A stretch of DNA of 27,811 nucleotides from contig JAKAMV010000029.1 in NCBI GenBank assembly GCA_021812735.1, forward strand, positions 1 through 27,811, written 5' to 3'. The translations under genes and the position numbers were made by a program. Below the pieces are notes generated by a model that did not search any database, was not told the DNA's origin, and was given only the letters and a program-made list of their open reading frames with translations. Positions 7,601 through 15,789 of this stretch are shown piece after piece; the first letter of the stretch is position 1, and every line of letters begins with the position of its first letter. This stretch comes from Chloroflexota bacterium (lineage in GTDB: Bacteria; Chloroflexota; Limnocylindria; Limnocylindrales; CSP1-4).

Positions 7601-8782
7601 GTGAAGATCGGACTGGTCTCGCCGTACGTCTACCCGCTGCCGGGGGGCGTCACCCAGCATGTTCGGTTCCTCTACGAGAACCTGCGCCTCCGCGGCCACG
7701 ACGTCCGGATCATCACCTCGTCGCACGGGCTCCAGCGCTCGTCCGAGGGCGACGTGATCCGCTTGGGCAAGGGCTTCTCCATGCCGTCCAACGGCTCGAT
7801 GGGCACGGTCACGATCTCGCCCCGGTACATCAGCCAGGTGCGCGCTGTGCTGGAGCGCGAGCGATTCGACCTGCTCCACTTCCACGAGCCGTTCGTGCCG
7901 TTCCTCTCGCTTGTGGTGCTGCGCGAGTCCACCTCGGTCAACATCGGCACGTTCCATGCCTACGGCGGCTGGTCGCCGGCGTACGAGTTCGGGAGCCGAT
8001 CCCTGCGGGCCTACGCCGAGCGGCTCCACGGGCGGATCGCGGTGTCGGCGGCGGCCCGGCACTTCATCGACCGCTACTTCCCCGGCGACTACAAGGTGAT
8101 CCCCAACGGCGTGGACGCCGAGCGCTACGGGCGCGCGGTGCCGCTGGCGCGCTGGCAGGACGGGACGCCCAACATCCTGTTCGTCGGGCGGTTCGAGCCC
8201 CGCAAGGGCGTGCTGGACCTGCTCAAGGCGTACCGCCAGGTCCGCCGGGACGGCGTCGGCGCCCGCCTGCTGCTGGTGGGCGCGGGACCGCAGGAACGCG
8301 AGGCGCGGCGGTACGTGGCGACCCGGCGGCTGCGCGGCGTTGAGTTCCTGGGCCGCGTGTCCGACGACGAGAAGCTCCAGCTCTTCCGGACGGCGGACGT
8401 GTACTGCTCGCCGGCCACCGGGCGCGAGTCGTTCGGGATCGTTCTGCTCGAGGCGATGGCCGCGGGCGCCCCGATCGTGGCCTCGGACATCCACGGCTAC
8501 AAGGGCGTGGTGCGGCGCGGTCGCGAGGCGCTGCTGGTGCCGCCGCGCGAGCCCAAGGAGCTTGCCGCGGCGATCGAGCGACTCATCTCGGACCAGGCGC
8601 TGGCGGCCACCTTCCGCGCCAGCGGGCCGGTCCGCGCCGCCGAGTTCTCCTGGCCGCGCGTCACGGCCAAGGTGGACGACTACTACGGGTTCGTCATCCG
8701 GCGGCTGGCGGCGGCTGGGCAGCTGCCGCCCGGGTTCCGGGCCGAGGTGCCGCCGTCGCCGCGGGGTTCGGGCCCGGGCTGA
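7601..8782 (+). CDS. GT4 glycosyltransferase, PimA-like (phosphatidylinositol mannosyltransferase)
   Basis: A 393-residue GT-B enzyme. The N-terminus (KIGLVSPYVYPLPGGVTQHV) with the GGV loop, the LLHFHEPFVPFLS block, GRIAVS and VIPNGVD (about residue 167) follow the order seen in mycobacterial PimA. The C-terminal donor site has GRFEPRKGV (about 196-204), ADVYCSP and the E-x7-E motif ESFGIVLLEAMAAGAP starting near 276. PimA transfers mannose from GDP-mannose to phosphatidylinositol on the inner leaflet. The start is GTG 7601 because the protein family begins right at this KIGLVSP strand; the upstream site is weak (GAGGG is too close). It is the last gene of the operon and converges on the large gene ending at 8827. 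Confidence 0.85.
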   Translation: MKIGLVSPYVYPLPGGVTQHVRFLYENLRLRGHDVRIITSSHGLQRSSEGDVIRLGKGFSMPSNGSMGTVTISPRYISQVRAVLERERFDLLHFHEPFVPFLSLVVLRESTSVNIGTFHAYGGWSPAYEFGSRSLRAYAERLHGRIAVSAAARHFIDRYFPGDYKVIPNGVDAERYGRAVPLARWQDGTPNILFVGRFEPRKGVLDLLKAYRQVRRDGVGARLLLVGAGPQEREARRYVATRRLRGVEFLGRVSDDEKLQLFRTADVYCSPATGRESFGIVLLEAMAAGAPIVASDIHGYKGVVRRGREALLVPPREPKELAAAIERLISDQALAATFRASGPVRAAEFSWPRVTAKVDDYYGFVIRRLAAAGQLPPGFRAEVPPSPRGSGPG

Positions 8783-8789
8783 CCGGGGC

Positions 8790-8826
8790 CAGCCGTCGGC
8801 GCCCGCCGCAGGCTGCCGGCGGGGCG
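8790..8826. terminator. GC-rich hairpin between convergent genes
   Basis: The 44-base gap between two convergent genes contains GGCGCCCGCCG...CCGGCGGGGCGC, a near-perfect stem with one bulged base. There is no T-run on either side. It may serve as a two-way terminator in a GC-rich genome, but this rests only on position and symmetry. Confidence 0.4.
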
Positions 8827-11800
8827 CTATGCCGCGCTGGCGCTGCCCGGGTCGGGCCCGCCGCCCGATCCCGCGTCGTCGCCGTCGCCCGCCGGGACGG
8901 CGTCCCCGGCGAGCGCCTGCCGCCAGGTCCAGGCGAGGTGCGCCACCGCGATCGACGCGATCGCGAGGAACCCGGTCAGCACGTAGAACCGGATGTCGCT
9001 GAACGAGGTCGCCCCGCTCCGGTCCACCGTGTTGACGCCGAACTGGAACATGTACAGGTAGGTGGGCAGGACGCCCTGGTACCACGGCACGATGCTGCCG
9101 GGCAGCGGCAGCGCGGAGATGTTCGGGTAGAGCACCGCGAAGTTGAGCGCGATCGCCGCGATCAGCCCGCCCACGAACCGGCGAGCGTCGCGGGCCGTGA
9201 GGACCTGCACCGCGACGAGCCCCAGCGGCACGAGCGCCAGGAGCGCGATCGGCTCCGGCGCGAGCCCGCTCACCGAGAACAGCGCGCCGCCGGAGGGCAG
9301 CAGCCGCGAGAGGATGGCGAGGGCCACCACGATGATGCCCGTGACGAGCACGCCCTGGGCGTCGCGGAGCCCGGCGGGCCGGCCATCGGCGCGTGGCCGC
9401 CCGAGGCCGACCAGCTGCCAGACCAGGACCCCGCCGCCGACCAGCAGGATCAGGACGAGGGCCGCGACCGCGGGCGTGACGACGAGATTGCCGGGGTTGC
9501 CGTTGCAGGCGGACGAGCCGGGCGCAACGGCCTGGACGTTCGCGACCGTGCACAGCGGCAGGCGCAGGAGCCACAGGATGGCCGGCCCCAGCACCCCGAG
9601 GGCGGCGGCGGCGCGGGCGAGCAGCCAGGTCCGCTGGGACGCCCCGTGCCACAGCTCGGCCACGAGGTAGGCCAGGGCGATGATCAGGAACGGCAGGCTC
9701 GAGTAGTAGTGGTACTGGAAGGCCGCGCGGTCGATGCGCGCCCAGGACACCCACTGGGCCAGGAAGCCCACCAGGACCAGGAGGAGTGCGAGGCTCCGCC
9801 TCCGATAGGCCTGATAGGCGATGAACGCCATGGCCGGGATCGACATCCACCAGATCGCGATCGTGCCCGCGTCGTAGATCGCCCCGCCGTAGTTGCCCGC
9901 GAAGCTGCCCTGGTAGAACCAGACCGGCTTGAGGTCGAGCGGCCACGCCCACCACGGCGACGATGCCGGGTGCGGCGCGGTGAGGTCGTTGTGGTAGCGG
10001 TACATCTGACCGGTGAGGTCCAGCAGCGTCTGGCCCGTATGGCCGGGCGGCCAGCCGTTGGGGAAGCCCAGGAAGCCCGCCGGGACGATGGCGTGGTTCT
10101 CGATGTTCGCCCACGGGATGTAGAGCAGGATGTAGACGGCGAGCGGCACGACGATCAGGTTGAGAGCCCACCACAGCGTGGACAGGCCGAGGCCGTCGCC
10201 AGTGCGGAGCCAGGCCTCCGGCGGATCGGCCATCGGGAGCGCCGGGCGCCCGTCCCGCCGGACCGCCATCGGGCCGATGCCCAGCCGGCCGCCGACGCCG
10301 AACGCCACGTAGGCCGCGCCGCCAAGGAGGACCAGGGCGAACGCCGTCGGCAGCGGCGTCAGCGCGAGCGGTCCGACCGCGATCGACGTGCCCACCTTGC
10401 CCAGCGCGACAGCCGTGAAGGCGAGGATCGCGCCGGCCGCCACCGGCGCCCCGACGGTGAAGCGCATCTCGTCGTCGGACCAGGCGACCGGCCGGTAGAC
10501 GGCGATCGCGATCGAGGCGAGCGTCAGCGCGATCATGATCAGCGGGAAGAGCACGTTGCCCAGCTCGCTGCTGCCGGTCGGGACGGCGAGGGCCATCCAG
10601 CCGAGCACCGCCGTGGTCCCGATCATCCCCAGCAGCAAGACGATGCGCCCCAGCGCCGAGCGGGCGAGGATGAGGATCCCCAGTGCGCCGATCGCGTACG
10701 CGGCCACCCATTTGGAGCCCAGGCCGAGGCCCAGCAGGACCCCGATCACCGGCCACAGAATCCAGAACCACCGTTTCCTGCGAGGCTCCACCCAGAGCCA
10801 GGCGAACAGCGCGTACGCCGCCACGATGAAGAACCCAACGTAGACGTCGTTCATGCCGATCCGGCTCTGGACGAACATCATCCCGTCAAGAAGGGCGAAC
10901 AGGCCGGCAAGCCCGGCGATGAGGCGACGCCGGAACAGGACGCGCACGAGCAGGTAGAGCGCTCCCACGGTGAGCGCGCCGAAGATCACGCCCGGCAAGC
11001 GCCAGGCGAAGTCGTAGTGGCCGACGTCGAGCGCGGCCACGTCACCCTGGGCGGAAAACGCCAGGATCTCGCCGGTCGAGGTGGTGGGGTAGCTCCCGTT
11101 GTGGTTCATCACCAGAGCCGTGGGCGCGAACCCCAGCTTCTGGTCCGCGAACACCGCATTGCCGTGCGGCTCGACGACGTACACCGTGGGCGTTTGGCCG
11201 CCCTGGGTCACGCCCAGGGCCTCGACCATCTGGGAGGCCGGATCGTACAGGAGACGAGTCACCGCGCCGGGCATCTGGAGCACGTCGCTGGACGGGTCGA
11301 ACGCGGGTCCGCTCTTCGCCACGTCGCCCGACGTGGTGATCCAGGCCAGCTGGGGCGTACCGGACCCCGGGTCCCTCGTGGTCACGTACAGCTCGTTGTC
11401 GCCCAGCCCGGTGACCACCGCCAACCCGAGGCCGCCGCCGGCGAGCGCCGTGTGGTCCGCCACCACGGCGTTGTCGGCCAGCATGTCCACGCCGCCCGAG
11501 TCGGCCACCGCCACCAGCGCGACCTGGCTGATCGTGATCCCCGGCACCTGCCCGCCGTCGATCGCCGCCTGGAGCTTGGCACGCGCCTCTCCGGCGGGCG
11601 TCTGGTCGGCGCTGTTGCCGAGCGTGATCGGGAGGACGGTCGTGTCGCCCTTCGCCCCGCCGAGCGCCGCCTGATAGGCGGCGGCCGTGCCGCCCACGAG
11701 CCCGGCGAGTGTGGTCGCCGTGGCGGCCTTGTCGGTCACGCCAGCCAGCGTGGCCACCACCGCGTCGCCGCTGCTCACCTCTGCCATGTCGGCGGCACCG

Positions 11801-14232
11801 GCAAGGTGCGCTCGACCGACGACGGTGCCGGCGGCCGTGTCCACCACCTCCACGGTGCCGTCGGCCAGCCGGGCGGCCAGCCGGGCGCCGTTGTCCCAGG
11901 CCAGGAGCTGCACGGGCGTCCCGTCGAGCTGGCCGAGCCCGGTGACGGCCGAGAGCGCCGCTCCCGGCGAGCCGGCCCGCAGGTCGTCCAGAGTGGTGGC
12001 GTCCACCGTGTCGAGCGCGCCCGACGAGGTCCCGACGGTGACGATGTGCGTGGAGGCGTCGAAGGCCACCGTGGACGCGCCGGGGATGGCCCACGACGCC
12101 TCCTCCTTGCGCGTCTGCAGGTCGTACGCGATCAGCTCGGATCCCGTGACCACGAACACGCGATCGCCAAGGCGGGCGTTCGGCTGGCTCGGGTCGTCGA
12201 AGCGGGGCTCGACGGCGGCGTCGGCCACGTTGACGCCGAGGCTGCTCGAGGACGCCACGTCGTGACCCGCGAAGGCCACGATACCGCCGGCCATCACGTA
12301 CTTGGCAAGGTGCGGGTGCGTCCACTCGTAGATGTTGTGCTCGATCCCGTAGCGCCAGTCCTGCAGGAACTCGGTCGCCGTGCGGGCGTGGTAGACCTCG
12401 TCGAAGTGCATCTGGGCGGGCTCGGCCAGGCGGTACGTCCGCAGGACCAGCGCGGCGATCACCATCACGATGACCAGCCACAGGTCCAGGCGGTCGAGCC
12501 GGCCGCCCTTCTCGCCACGGAGCGAGGCGGACCGATCCGGCCGGATGGGCGTCTCGCGGATCTTGGCCCGGAGCCAGGCGAGCGGCGTCATGGCCGAGAG
12601 CGACGGGCGGTCGAACCACGCCGGGACCAGGGAGCCGGGGCCCTCGGCCGGCGCCGGGGCGGCGGAGGCGACGCCGGCTGAGGCGCCGGCACCCCGGGCG
12701 CCGCCGGGCAACGCGCCCACCTCGGTCGCGGGAAGCACCGGGGCGGCGACGTCGTCGGGAACGCGCCCCGCCTCGAGCTCCGCGGCCAGGGTCTGTGCGG
12801 AGCGGTGCCGCAACTGGGCGAGCCCCCACGCGAACACCGCGGTGTTGACGAGCGCGATCAGGGCCACGCCCCAGTACGAGCGGATCGCCGGGCCGATCCC
12901 GAGCCAGTCCGCAACCGAGGGGTTGTCCGGGTACAGCGTGGTCAGGACCACGTACATGTTGAGGAACGTGGCGGCCGACGCGAGCAGGTAGGCGACCCGC
13001 CACCGCCAGGAATAGGCGATGAGGATGGCCGCCAGCCCGAACAGCGGGTACAGGTACCGCTCGTGGACGCGCGTGGGAACCGCGAAGAAGGCCAGGGCGA
13101 GCGCCGCCGTCCCGACCAGGATGGTCATGCGGTCCGGCCGCCGGGCCACCACGACGGTGATGATCGCGGCCAGCGCGAGGAGGGCCACGGCCCCCACGAG
13201 CCCGGCAGGGAGGGGGCCGATCTGCGCCCAGAACGAGGCGCCCTGGACCGGCGCGTCGTAGATCCAGGCGGAGTTGGAGGCCATGCTGTTCACGACGCCC
13301 GAGAGGTCCGCGACCGGGAACAGGGCCCACAGGTTGTAGGCGTTGACCGAGACGTAGGAGTACGTCGAGGCGGTGCTGAACATCAGCTTGATGAGCGAGG
13401 TTCCGGAAGCGCTGAACTGGACGGGCCACAGTCCGAACGGGAGGCACATCGCCAGCACGGTCACGAAGCCGGCCGCGGCCGTGGTCAGAATGCGGACCCA
13501 GCCGGTGGTCCGGCGCTCCCAGGCGGTCCCGCTCGGGGCGGGGGGGTTCTCGTCACCCCAGGCCCCGGCCGGCCACAGCACGCGCCGGATCGTCACCAGG
13601 CCCACGATGGGCACCAGGATCGCCAGCTGCGGCTTGATCAGCGCCGCGACCACCGCGAGGACCGCGGACCGCTCGGTCCGCCCTCGCCACAGCTCCCGGA
13701 TCGCCAGCAGCAGGAAGACCGTGCCGAAGCTGTCCACCTGGCCCCAGACCACCGAGTCGAACCAGGAGATCGGGTTCACGATGACGACGAGGGCGGCCAG
13801 ACGGGCCCGGCGCTCCGTTACGCCCAGCTCGAGCACCATGGAGTACACGACGTACGCGAGGGCGACGTCGGTGAGGATCGCCGGCAGCTTGATCAGGTCG
13901 CCGATGCCGCCGATCAGCGAGCCGACGATGCCGACCAGCCACAGCGCGTACAGGTAGCCCGGGGTGTAGTCCGCGAAGAACCCGCGGTCGTAGAAGCCGA
14001 ACGGGCCGTGCTGGGCGAGGCTGTCCGCCCAGTACCGGAACAGGTCCAGGTCCGTCTTGAAGCCCGAGCCGGGGATGGGCGAACCGAAGAACGGCGGCAG
14101 ACCATATGCCAAGATCAGCCGAGCGACGAGCCCGATCCCCAGGATCAGGACGATCTCGCGGCCGATGCCTCGCCGGGGGGTATCGTCCGTGCTGCTTCCC
14201 CGGCCGGGCACGCCCGGGCCGGAAGCGGTCAC
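8827..14232 (-). CDS. Giant double GT-C glycosyltransferase: GT87-like module fused to a PMT (GT39) module with an inserted propeller-like domain
   Basis: 1801 residues from GTG 14232 (AGGAGGG 5 bases upstream). Residues about 20-500 form a polytopic GT-C module (DLDLFRYWADSLAQHGP, ADYTPGYLYALWL, NPISWFDSVVWGQVDSFG, KPQLAILVP) like actinobacterial/Chloroflexota DUF2029/GT87 mannosyltransferases. A Pro/Ala linker follows (about 505-560). The second module starts near 590. HFDEVYHA (about 607-614) and EWTHPHLAKY (about 635-644) are the first-loop motifs of protein O-mannosyltransferases. Then about 420 residues of repetitive beta-strand sequence intervene (about 652-1070). The PMT helices resume at WRLPGVIFGALTVG and QSRIGMNDVYVGF (about 1074-1120) and run to a soluble tail near 1770. 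It probably uses polyprenyl-phosphate sugars outside the membrane. Both substrate and acceptor are unknown. Confidence 0.8.
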   Translation of the reverse strand: MTASGPGVPGRGSSTDDTPRRGIGREIVLILGIGLVARLILAYGLPPFFGSPIPGSGFKTDLDLFRYWADSLAQHGPFGFYDRGFFADYTPGYLYALWLVGIVGSLIGGIGDLIKLPAILTDVALAYVVYSMVLELGVTERRARLAALVVIVNPISWFDSVVWGQVDSFGTVFLLLAIRELWRGRTERSAVLAVVAALIKPQLAILVPIVGLVTIRRVLWPAGAWGDENPPAPSGTAWERRTTGWVRILTTAAAGFVTVLAMCLPFGLWPVQFSASGTSLIKLMFSTASTYSYVSVNAYNLWALFPVADLSGVVNSMASNSAWIYDAPVQGASFWAQIGPLPAGLVGAVALLALAAIITVVVARRPDRMTILVGTAALALAFFAVPTRVHERYLYPLFGLAAILIAYSWRWRVAYLLASAATFLNMYVVLTTLYPDNPSVADWLGIGPAIRSYWGVALIALVNTAVFAWGLAQLRHRSAQTLAAELEAGRVPDDVAAPVLPATEVGALPGGARGAGASAGVASAAPAPAEGPGSLVPAWFDRPSLSAMTPLAWLRAKIRETPIRPDRSASLRGEKGGRLDRLDLWLVIVMVIAALVLRTYRLAEPAQMHFDEVYHARTATEFLQDWRYGIEHNIYEWTHPHLAKYVMAGGIVAFAGHDVASSSSLGVNVADAAVEPRFDDPSQPNARLGDRVFVVTGSELIAYDLQTRKEEASWAIPGASTVAFDASTHIVTVGTSSGALDTVDATTLDDLRAGSPGAALSAVTGLGQLDGTPVQLLAWDNGARLAARLADGTVEVVDTAAGTVVGRAHLAGAADMAEVSSGDAVVATLAGVTDKAATATTLAGLVGGTAAAYQAALGGAKGDTTVLPITLGNSADQTPAGEARAKLQAAIDGGQVPGITISQVALVAVADSGGVDMLADNAVVADHTALAGGGLGLAVVTGLGDNELYVTTRDPGSGTPQLAWITTSGDVAKSGPAFDPSSDVLQMPGAVTRLLYDPASQMVEALGVTQGGQTPTVYVVEPHGNAVFADQKLGFAPTALVMNHNGSYPTTSTGEILAFSAQGDVAALDVGHYDFAWRLPGVIFGALTVGALYLLVRVLFRRRLIAGLAGLFALLDGMMFVQSRIGMNDVYVGFFIVAAYALFAWLWVEPRRKRWFWILWPVIGVLLGLGLGSKWVAAYAIGALGILILARSALGRIVLLLGMIGTTAVLGWMALAVPTGSSELGNVLFPLIMIALTLASIAIAVYRPVAWSDDEMRFTVGAPVAAGAILAFTAVALGKVGTSIAVGPLALTPLPTAFALVLLGGAAYVAFGVGGRLGIGPMAVRRDGRPALPMADPPEAWLRTGDGLGLSTLWWALNLIVVPLAVYILLYIPWANIENHAIVPAGFLGFPNGWPPGHTGQTLLDLTGQMYRYHNDLTAPHPASSPWWAWPLDLKPVWFYQGSFAGNYGGAIYDAGTIAIWWMSIPAMAFIAYQAYRRRSLALLLVLVGFLAQWVSWARIDRAAFQYHYYSSLPFLIIALAYLVAELWHGASQRTWLLARAAAALGVLGPAILWLLRLPLCTVANVQAVAPGSSACNGNPGNLVVTPAVAALVLILLVGGGVLVWQLVGLGRPRADGRPAGLRDAQGVLVTGIIVVALAILSRLLPSGGALFSVSGLAPEPIALLALVPLGLVAVQVLTARDARRFVGGLIAAIALNFAVLYPNISALPLPGSIVPWYQGVLPTYLYMFQFGVNTVDRSGATSFSDIRFYVLTGFLAIASIAVAHLAWTWRQALAGDAVPAGDGDDAGSGGGPDPGSASAA

Positions 14233-14237
14233 AGGGA

Positions 14238-14273
14238 CCCTCCTAACGAGCGTTGAAGGTGGATCGGAGTATA
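14238..14273 (-). promoter_or_regulatory. -10 element and ribosome site of the GT-C fusion gene
   Basis: On the minus strand TATACT lies at 14273-14268, giving a start of transcription near 14261. It is followed by AGGAGGG at 14244-14238, 5 bases before GTG 14232. The leader is about 29 bases. No convincing -35 is seen. The element lies inside the 5' end of the divergent gene if that gene starts at 14253. Confidence 0.5.
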
Positions 14274-15776
14274 GCCGAGGGCCCTGCCGGGGCCGCGCGA
14301 GCCGGAACGTCGGGCGAGCGGCGCCTGGCCGTGCTCGCGGGACTCCTCCTCGCGCTCGCCGCCCTGGGCCTGTACGCCATCTCGGACCCGCAGCACACCA
14401 ACCTGTACAACCACTTCGTCTGGCAGGCGGACGCGTTCCTCCACGGTCGCCCCTGGTTCGACTACCCCGTCCGGAACGGCATCAACACGGTGACCGGCGC
14501 CGCCGTGCCGGGCGCGCCTGACAACGACTACTTCCAGGACGTCTACCCGCTCAGGGACGCGCTCGGCCACGACCTCGGCCGGGTGCTGCTGCCGTTCCCG
14601 CCGCTGCCGGCCATCGTGCTGCTGCCGTTCGTTGCCGTCTTCGGCCTGTTCACCGATCAGGAGGCCGTCGCCATCGGGCTCGGCGCGCTCGGCGTCCTGA
14701 GCACTTGGTGGATGCTGGGCGGCCTGCGGCTGCGCCTCTCCGTCCGGGTCGCCGTGACCCTGATCCTCGCGACGGGGACGACCTGGTGGTGGGCCGCGGC
14801 CGAGGGCACCACCTGGTATTTCGCCCATCTCGTGGCGCTCAACCTGGCAACGCTCGCGGTGGGCGTGACGCTGCGCCACGACCCCCGGGCGGCAGGCGAG
14901 ACCGTCGGCGACGAGGACGACCGCCTCGCCGGTGACGCCGCCGGTGGCGAGGCGGAGCCGCCGTTGCGCCGCCTGCTGGCGGCCGTCTGGCCGCTCGACC
15001 GCTCCCAGGTCCTGGCGGGACTGCTGCTCGGCCTGAGCGTCACCGCGCGCCTGTCGCTGGTGTTCGCCGCGCCGTGGTTCATCTTCGTGGGGGGCGGCGG
15101 GTCGCGCCTGCGGCGCACCGTGTCCACGGGGGCGGGCGCCTTCCTGCCGGTTGCCGCCCTGCTGCTCTACACGTTCCTGACCACCGGGTCGTTCCTCCAC
15201 CCGGGCTACGACTACCAGTACCGGCTGGAGGCCTACGGCTACCCCACCCTGGGCTACCACCCCGAGTGGTCGGTGGAGGACCTCCGGTATATCCCCCAGA
15301 ATCTGGGGATCATGTTCGGCTCGCTGCCGGCGATCGCCCCTGGCGTCCAGCCCAACACGCTCGGCTTCGGCGCCCCGGTCGACCTGTGCACGGGCGCGGG
15401 CGCGACGCGGGGTCTGTTCGACACCAGCTGCCCGCTCGCGATGCCGGTGGACGTCGGCACGAGCATCGTGCTCTCGGCCCCCGGCCTGCTGCTGGCGCTG
15501 TTGGCCTTCCGCCCGCCGAGGCTGGCCCGCCTCAAGATCGGGGCCGGGCTGGCGGTCGCGGCGATCGGCCTGTTCAACCTCGCGCACTTCAGCCAGGGCT
15601 GGGTCCAGTGGGGCTACCGGTTCTCGCTGGACTTCATGCCGTTCCTGCTGCCCCTGGTCGCGCTGGGGGCGATGCGCCCGGACGGCCGGCTGCGCCGGCT
15701 CGCGGTCGCGCTGGTCGTGGTCGGGGCGGCGGTCAACCTGTGGGGGGTCGCCTGGGGGAAGATGCTTGGCTGGTGA
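14253..15776 (+). CDS. Polytopic membrane protein, GT-C-like, family not recognised
   Basis: 507 residues with about ten hydrophobic segments. The first (LAVLAGLLLALAALGLYAI) is followed by an extracytoplasmic loop rich in aromatic and acidic residues (LYNHFVWQADAFLHGRPWFD, DNDYFQDVYPL). That pattern of long first loop with acidic residues is common in GT-C glycosyltransferases, but I cannot name a family. An acidic cytoplasmic loop (residues about 215-240) and a WGYRFSLDFMPFLLPL segment near the end are also visible. The start is uncertain: TTG 14253, GTG 14259 and GTG 14331 are all in frame and none has a good ribosome site. The gene runs divergently from the giant GT-C gene and is followed after 13 bases by a DUF2723 gene, so it probably belongs to the same glycosylation pathway. 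Confidence 0.7.
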   Translation: MKVDRSIAEGPAGAARAGTSGERRLAVLAGLLLALAALGLYAISDPQHTNLYNHFVWQADAFLHGRPWFDYPVRNGINTVTGAAVPGAPDNDYFQDVYPLRDALGHDLGRVLLPFPPLPAIVLLPFVAVFGLFTDQEAVAIGLGALGVLSTWWMLGGLRLRLSVRVAVTLILATGTTWWWAAAEGTTWYFAHLVALNLATLAVGVTLRHDPRAAGETVGDEDDRLAGDAAGGEAEPPLRRLLAAVWPLDRSQVLAGLLLGLSVTARLSLVFAAPWFIFVGGGGSRLRRTVSTGAGAFLPVAALLLYTFLTTGSFLHPGYDYQYRLEAYGYPTLGYHPEWSVEDLRYIPQNLGIMFGSLPAIAPGVQPNTLGFGAPVDLCTGAGATRGLFDTSCPLAMPVDVGTSIVLSAPGLLLALLAFRPPRLARLKIGAGLAVAAIGLFNLAHFSQGWVQWGYRFSLDFMPFLLPLVALGAMRPDGRLRRLAVALVVVGAAVNLWGVAWGKMLGW

Positions 15777-15789
15777 CGGCGCGCTCCCG

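Noticed and set aside
7490..10771. Minus-strand open frame of nearly 1100 codons spanning the PimA-like gene and the GT-C gene
   Set aside because: It runs through two genuine genes on opposite strands, its product is Arg/Pro/Gly-rich nonsense, and it has no conserved motifs.
8938..12681. Very long plus-strand open frame (over 1200 codons) opposite the GT-C gene
   Set aside because: It mirrors the codon pattern of the minus-strand gene, is Arg/Gly/His/Asp-rich with no domain or membrane signature, and has no ribosome site. It is a typical antisense shadow in GC-rich DNA.
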